Source: an uncultured Kingella sp. (GTDB lineage: Bacteria; Pseudomonadota; Gammaproteobacteria; Burkholderiales; Neisseriaceae). From it: a stretch of DNA of 15,792 nt. Position numbers and translations under genes: made by a program. The stretch covers positions 1 through 15,792 of the forward strand of contig CAKARD010000022.1 of NCBI GenBank assembly GCA_916720425.1, in the 5' to 3' direction. The notes beneath the pieces were generated by a model, which saw nothing but the letters and a program-made list of their open reading frames with translations, made no database searches and was not told the origin of the DNA. The stretch's first letter is position 1; every line of letters begins with the position of its first letter. Positions 13,733-15,792 of this stretch are shown here, piece by piece.

Positions 13733-15121
13733 ATGGATGGTTGGACGCAAACTTTAAGCACAAATTCATTATTGAGCATCGCTTTTGTGTCGATCGCGTT
13801 AATTTTATTTTTAATAATACGATTTCGAGTGCATGCATTATTAACGCTAATATTAGTCAGTTTACTCACTGCCATTGCCACTGGGTTGCCCTATAGTGCA
13901 TTGGTTAATGATGTATTGGTGAAAAATTTTGGTGGTACATTAGGTAATGTCGCCTTATTGGTAGGCTTGGGTGCTATGTTGGGACGTTTGGTGGAAACAT
14001 CAGGTGGTGCGCAATCGCTTGCTGAGGCTATGATACGAATATTTGGTCAAAAGCGTGCGCCTCTAGCACTGGGCGTAGCATCATTATTATTTGGCTTTCC
14101 GATGTTTTTTGATGCAGGGTTAGTTGTGATGTTGCCCATTGTGTTTGCTGTCGCAAGGCGCATGAAATCCAACGTATTATTATATGCCCTACCTTCTATT
14201 GGTGCATTTTCGGTGATGCATGTCTTTTTGCCCCCTCACCCAGGTCCCATTGCTTCAGCAGAATTATATCAAGCCAATATCGGTTATGTATTACTACTGG
14301 GCTTGCCGATTACCATTTTAACGTGGTTAATTAGTGGGTATTGGTGGGGCATCACCGCCAATAAATTATTCCCTGTTCCCGTACCTGATTTGATAACAGG
14401 TGGTGCACAAGATGACGATTTACCCCAACAGCCTGCCCGTGCAAGTATGGTTGTTGGCTTAATGCTCATTCCTATGGTATTGATTTTTTTAAATACGGGC
14501 TTACATATGGCTTCTAGCATTCACTTGATCGATGGTAACGCACAATGGGTTCAATTTTTACGAATGATGGGTTCAACTCCTATTGCATTACTGATTTCTG
14601 TGTTAGCTGCCATCTACTTTTTGGGTCATAAGCGTGGCATGACAGGTAGCGCAATTGAAAAAACGCTAGATAGTACGCTCGCACCTGTGTGTTCAGTCAT
14701 TCTAATTACAGGTGCAGGCGGTATGTTTGGCGGTGTCTTACGTGCATCAGGCATAGGTAAAGCACTGGCAGACACCATGGGGCATTTAGGCGTTCCCGTT
14801 TTGTTAGGTTGTTTTTTAGTTGCATTAGTATTACGTATTGCTCAAGGTTCGGCAACCGTTGCATTGATTACCGCTGCAAGTTTAATGGCACCTGCTGTTA
14901 CTAATGCAGGTTACAACGAATGGCAATTAGCAGGAGTGGTATTAGCTACAGCCGCAGGTTCAGTTGCCGCCAGTCATGTTAACGATTCTGGCTTTTGGCT
15001 TGTGGGTCGACTTCTCAATATGGACGCAGCCACCACACTGAAAACATGGACAGTCAATCAAACACTCATTGCCCTCATTGGCTTTATCCTCTCTGCCATC
15101 GCCGTAACTTTATTAGGTTAA
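13733..15121 (+). CDS. gntP: Gluconate:H+ symporter, GntP family
   Basis: 462 residues, about 12-14 predicted membrane helices. Typical GntP-family blocks are visible: VALLVGLGAMLGRLVETSGGAQ, GFPMFFDAGLVVMLPIVFAVAR, PSIGAFSVMHVFLPPHPGPIA, LITGAGGMFGGVLRASGIGKA, RIAQGSATVALITAA and the C-terminal VAASHVNDSGFWLVGR. The length equals that of E. coli GntP/GntT-type permeases (438-447) plus a short N-terminal extension. It brings gluconate (or a related sugar acid) across the inner membrane. AGGA ends seven bases before ATG 13733. It is followed 15 bases later by gntK, so uptake and phosphorylation are co-expressed. The family also includes idonate and fructuronate transporters; the neighbour makes gluconate the most likely substrate. 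Confidence 0.92.
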   Translation: MDGWTQTLSTNSLLSIAFVSIALILFLIIRFRVHALLTLILVSLLTAIATGLPYSALVNDVLVKNFGGTLGNVALLVGLGAMLGRLVETSGGAQSLAEAMIRIFGQKRAPLALGVASLLFGFPMFFDAGLVVMLPIVFAVARRMKSNVLLYALPSIGAFSVMHVFLPPHPGPIASAELYQANIGYVLLLGLPITILTWLISGYWWGITANKLFPVPVPDLITGGAQDDDLPQQPARASMVVGLMLIPMVLIFLNTGLHMASSIHLIDGNAQWVQFLRMMGSTPIALLISVLAAIYFLGHKRGMTGSAIEKTLDSTLAPVCSVILITGAGGMFGGVLRASGIGKALADTMGHLGVPVLLGCFLVALVLRIAQGSATVALITAASLMAPAVTNAGYNEWQLAGVVLATAAGSVAASHVNDSGFWLVGRLLNMDAATTLKTWTVNQTLIALIGFILSAIAVTLLG

Positions 15122-15136
15122 ATAAAAGGACAAATC

Positions 15137-15646
15137 ATGACTCAACACTATGTCATCATGGGTATTTGCGGTTGCGGCAAAACCACTGTTGCACAAGCCA
15201 TACAACGCTATTTAGATTGTCCCTATGCCGAAGGTGATGATTTTCACACCCAAGCCAACCGTGACAAAATGGGTGCAGGTATTCCTCTTAACGATGACGA
15301 CCGTTACCCATGGTTAGAAAATCTGCGTGATTGGATGGGTACGCAACAGCAAAAAGGAGCAAAATATACCGTTGTAACCTGTTCTGCCCTAAAAAAAAGC
15401 TATCGTGATATTTTGCGTCAAGCACAAGGAGAAGTATATTTTATCCATCTTGCCCCACCCATAAACATTAATCACGCCCGCATGCAAGCCAGACAAGGGC
15501 ATTATATGAAAGCCAGTATGATAGATTCGCAATTGGCCATTTTGCAGGCTCTGGGTGATAATGAACGTGGCGTTGTTATTGATAATCCAGGCTCACCCGA
15601 AGCTGTGGTTGCAGATATTGAAGTATGGTTACAAAAAAATAAATAA
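15137..15646 (+). CDS. gntK: Gluconokinase
   Basis: 169 residues, normal for the GntK family (about 165-175). It phosphorylates gluconate with ATP to 6-phosphogluconate, feeding the Entner-Doudoroff or pentose phosphate pathway. Visible motifs: P-loop GICGCGKTT (9-17), AEGDDFHTQANRDKMGAGIPLNDDDRYPWL (substrate and lid region) and VVTCSALKKSYRDILR. The C-terminal part has LQALGDNERGVVIDNPGSPE. The P-loop is odd: the two serines usual in GVSGSGKS are both cysteines (C11, C13), though the essential GKT is kept. AAGGA stands eight bases before the ATG. Confidence 0.93.
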   Translation: MTQHYVIMGICGCGKTTVAQAIQRYLDCPYAEGDDFHTQANRDKMGAGIPLNDDDRYPWLENLRDWMGTQQQKGAKYTVVTCSALKKSYRDILRQAQGEVYFIHLAPPININHARMQARQGHYMKASMIDSQLAILQALGDNERGVVIDNPGSPEAVVADIEVWLQKNK

Positions 15647-15696
15647 CAACAAAACAATATAAAACAATATATTAATAAATATATAACCTAAATCAC

Positions 15697-15725
15697 TTGT
15701 ATAATATTAAAGCCTCAATTATAAT
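15697..15725 (+). promoter_or_regulatory. Promoter of the tRNA-Thr
   Basis: TTGTAT (15697-15702), a 17-base spacer and a perfect TATAAT (15720-15725) stand 15 bases before the tRNA. Another TATAAT at 15700-15705 is an alternative -10 for a start further upstream. The region 15647-15740 holds no gene and no clear gntK terminator. Confidence 0.55.
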
Positions 15726-15740
15726 AAACGTTTTGTTAGT

Positions 15741-15792
15741 GCCGGTGTAGCTCAGTTGGTAGAGCACCTGACTTGTAATCAGGGGGTCGCGA
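15741..15792 (+). tRNA. tRNA-Thr (anticodon TGT), cut by the window end
   Basis: The 5' acceptor strand GCCGGTG, D-arm GCTC-AGTTGGTA-GAGC, and anticodon arm CCTGA-CTTGTAA-TCAGG are all in order. The 7-base loop CTTGTAA gives anticodon TGT, reading ACA. The T-arm begins (GGTCGCGA) as the window ends; about 24 bases plus any CCA are missing. In many beta- and gammaproteobacteria this tRNA opens a Thr-Tyr-Gly-Thr cluster before tuf, so a translation gene block may follow (inference). Confidence 0.95.

Noticed and set aside
1..15792. CRISPR array, toxin-antitoxin pair or phage defence cargo.
   Set aside because: No regularly spaced repeats and no recognisable defence or toxin genes were seen on either strand.

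Overview
The window has two very different halves. Positions about 5252-15792 are compact, intact chromosomal DNA of an AT-rich Gram-negative bacterium, most likely a low-GC member of the Neisseriales or a nearby betaproteobacterium. The SSB protein, the transporter gene that overlaps ssb, ArgJ with its self-cleavage motif and a tRNA-Thr(UGU) all fit this. I place it only loosely, because I found no standard 12-base neisserial DNA uptake word in this half.

Layout of the intact half: on the minus strand a putrescine-type ABC importer (potG-potH-potI) runs into a YajR-like MFS transporter and then ssb, ending in a clear terminator at 5252-5288. Upstream, also on minus, is a dedA-M23 endopeptidase pair overlapping by 4 bases. 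On the plus strand are argJ (arginine biosynthesis), gntP-gntK (gluconate uptake and phosphorylation) and the start of tRNA-Thr with its promoter.

Positions 1-5250 are a scrapyard of broken genes and mobile DNA. From left to right: a terminator; the last 49 codons of an ACR3-type arsenite exporter cut off by an 807-bp IS1-family element; on the other side of the IS a nine-codon gene head with its own promoter; a Haemophilus-type uptake-sequence terminator; a double palindrome; C-terminal remnants of a carboxymuconolactone decarboxylase-like protein, a Gfo/Idh/MocA oxidoreductase and an alpha/beta hydrolase; an internal piece of a LysR regulator; and a Neisseria-type uptake-sequence hairpin. 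The IS transposase itself is a single reading frame stopped by one amber codon. Uptake words of two different families (Pasteurellaceae and Neisseriaceae) sit within 1.6 kb, which suggests DNA collected by natural transformation.

The most interesting module is at 2740-5188: three minus-strand genes that resemble tyrosine-recombinase trios. The first recombinase is split at an A7 run and then fused to the second recombinase through another A7 run. At both runs a -1 shift (or an eighth A) would restore the expected arrangement of two separate, slightly overlapping recombinase genes. The second recombinase has lost its catalytic half, while the small coiled-coil third gene looks complete. Whether the A7 runs are decay, assembly miscalls or frameshift switches cannot be settled from this sequence alone.
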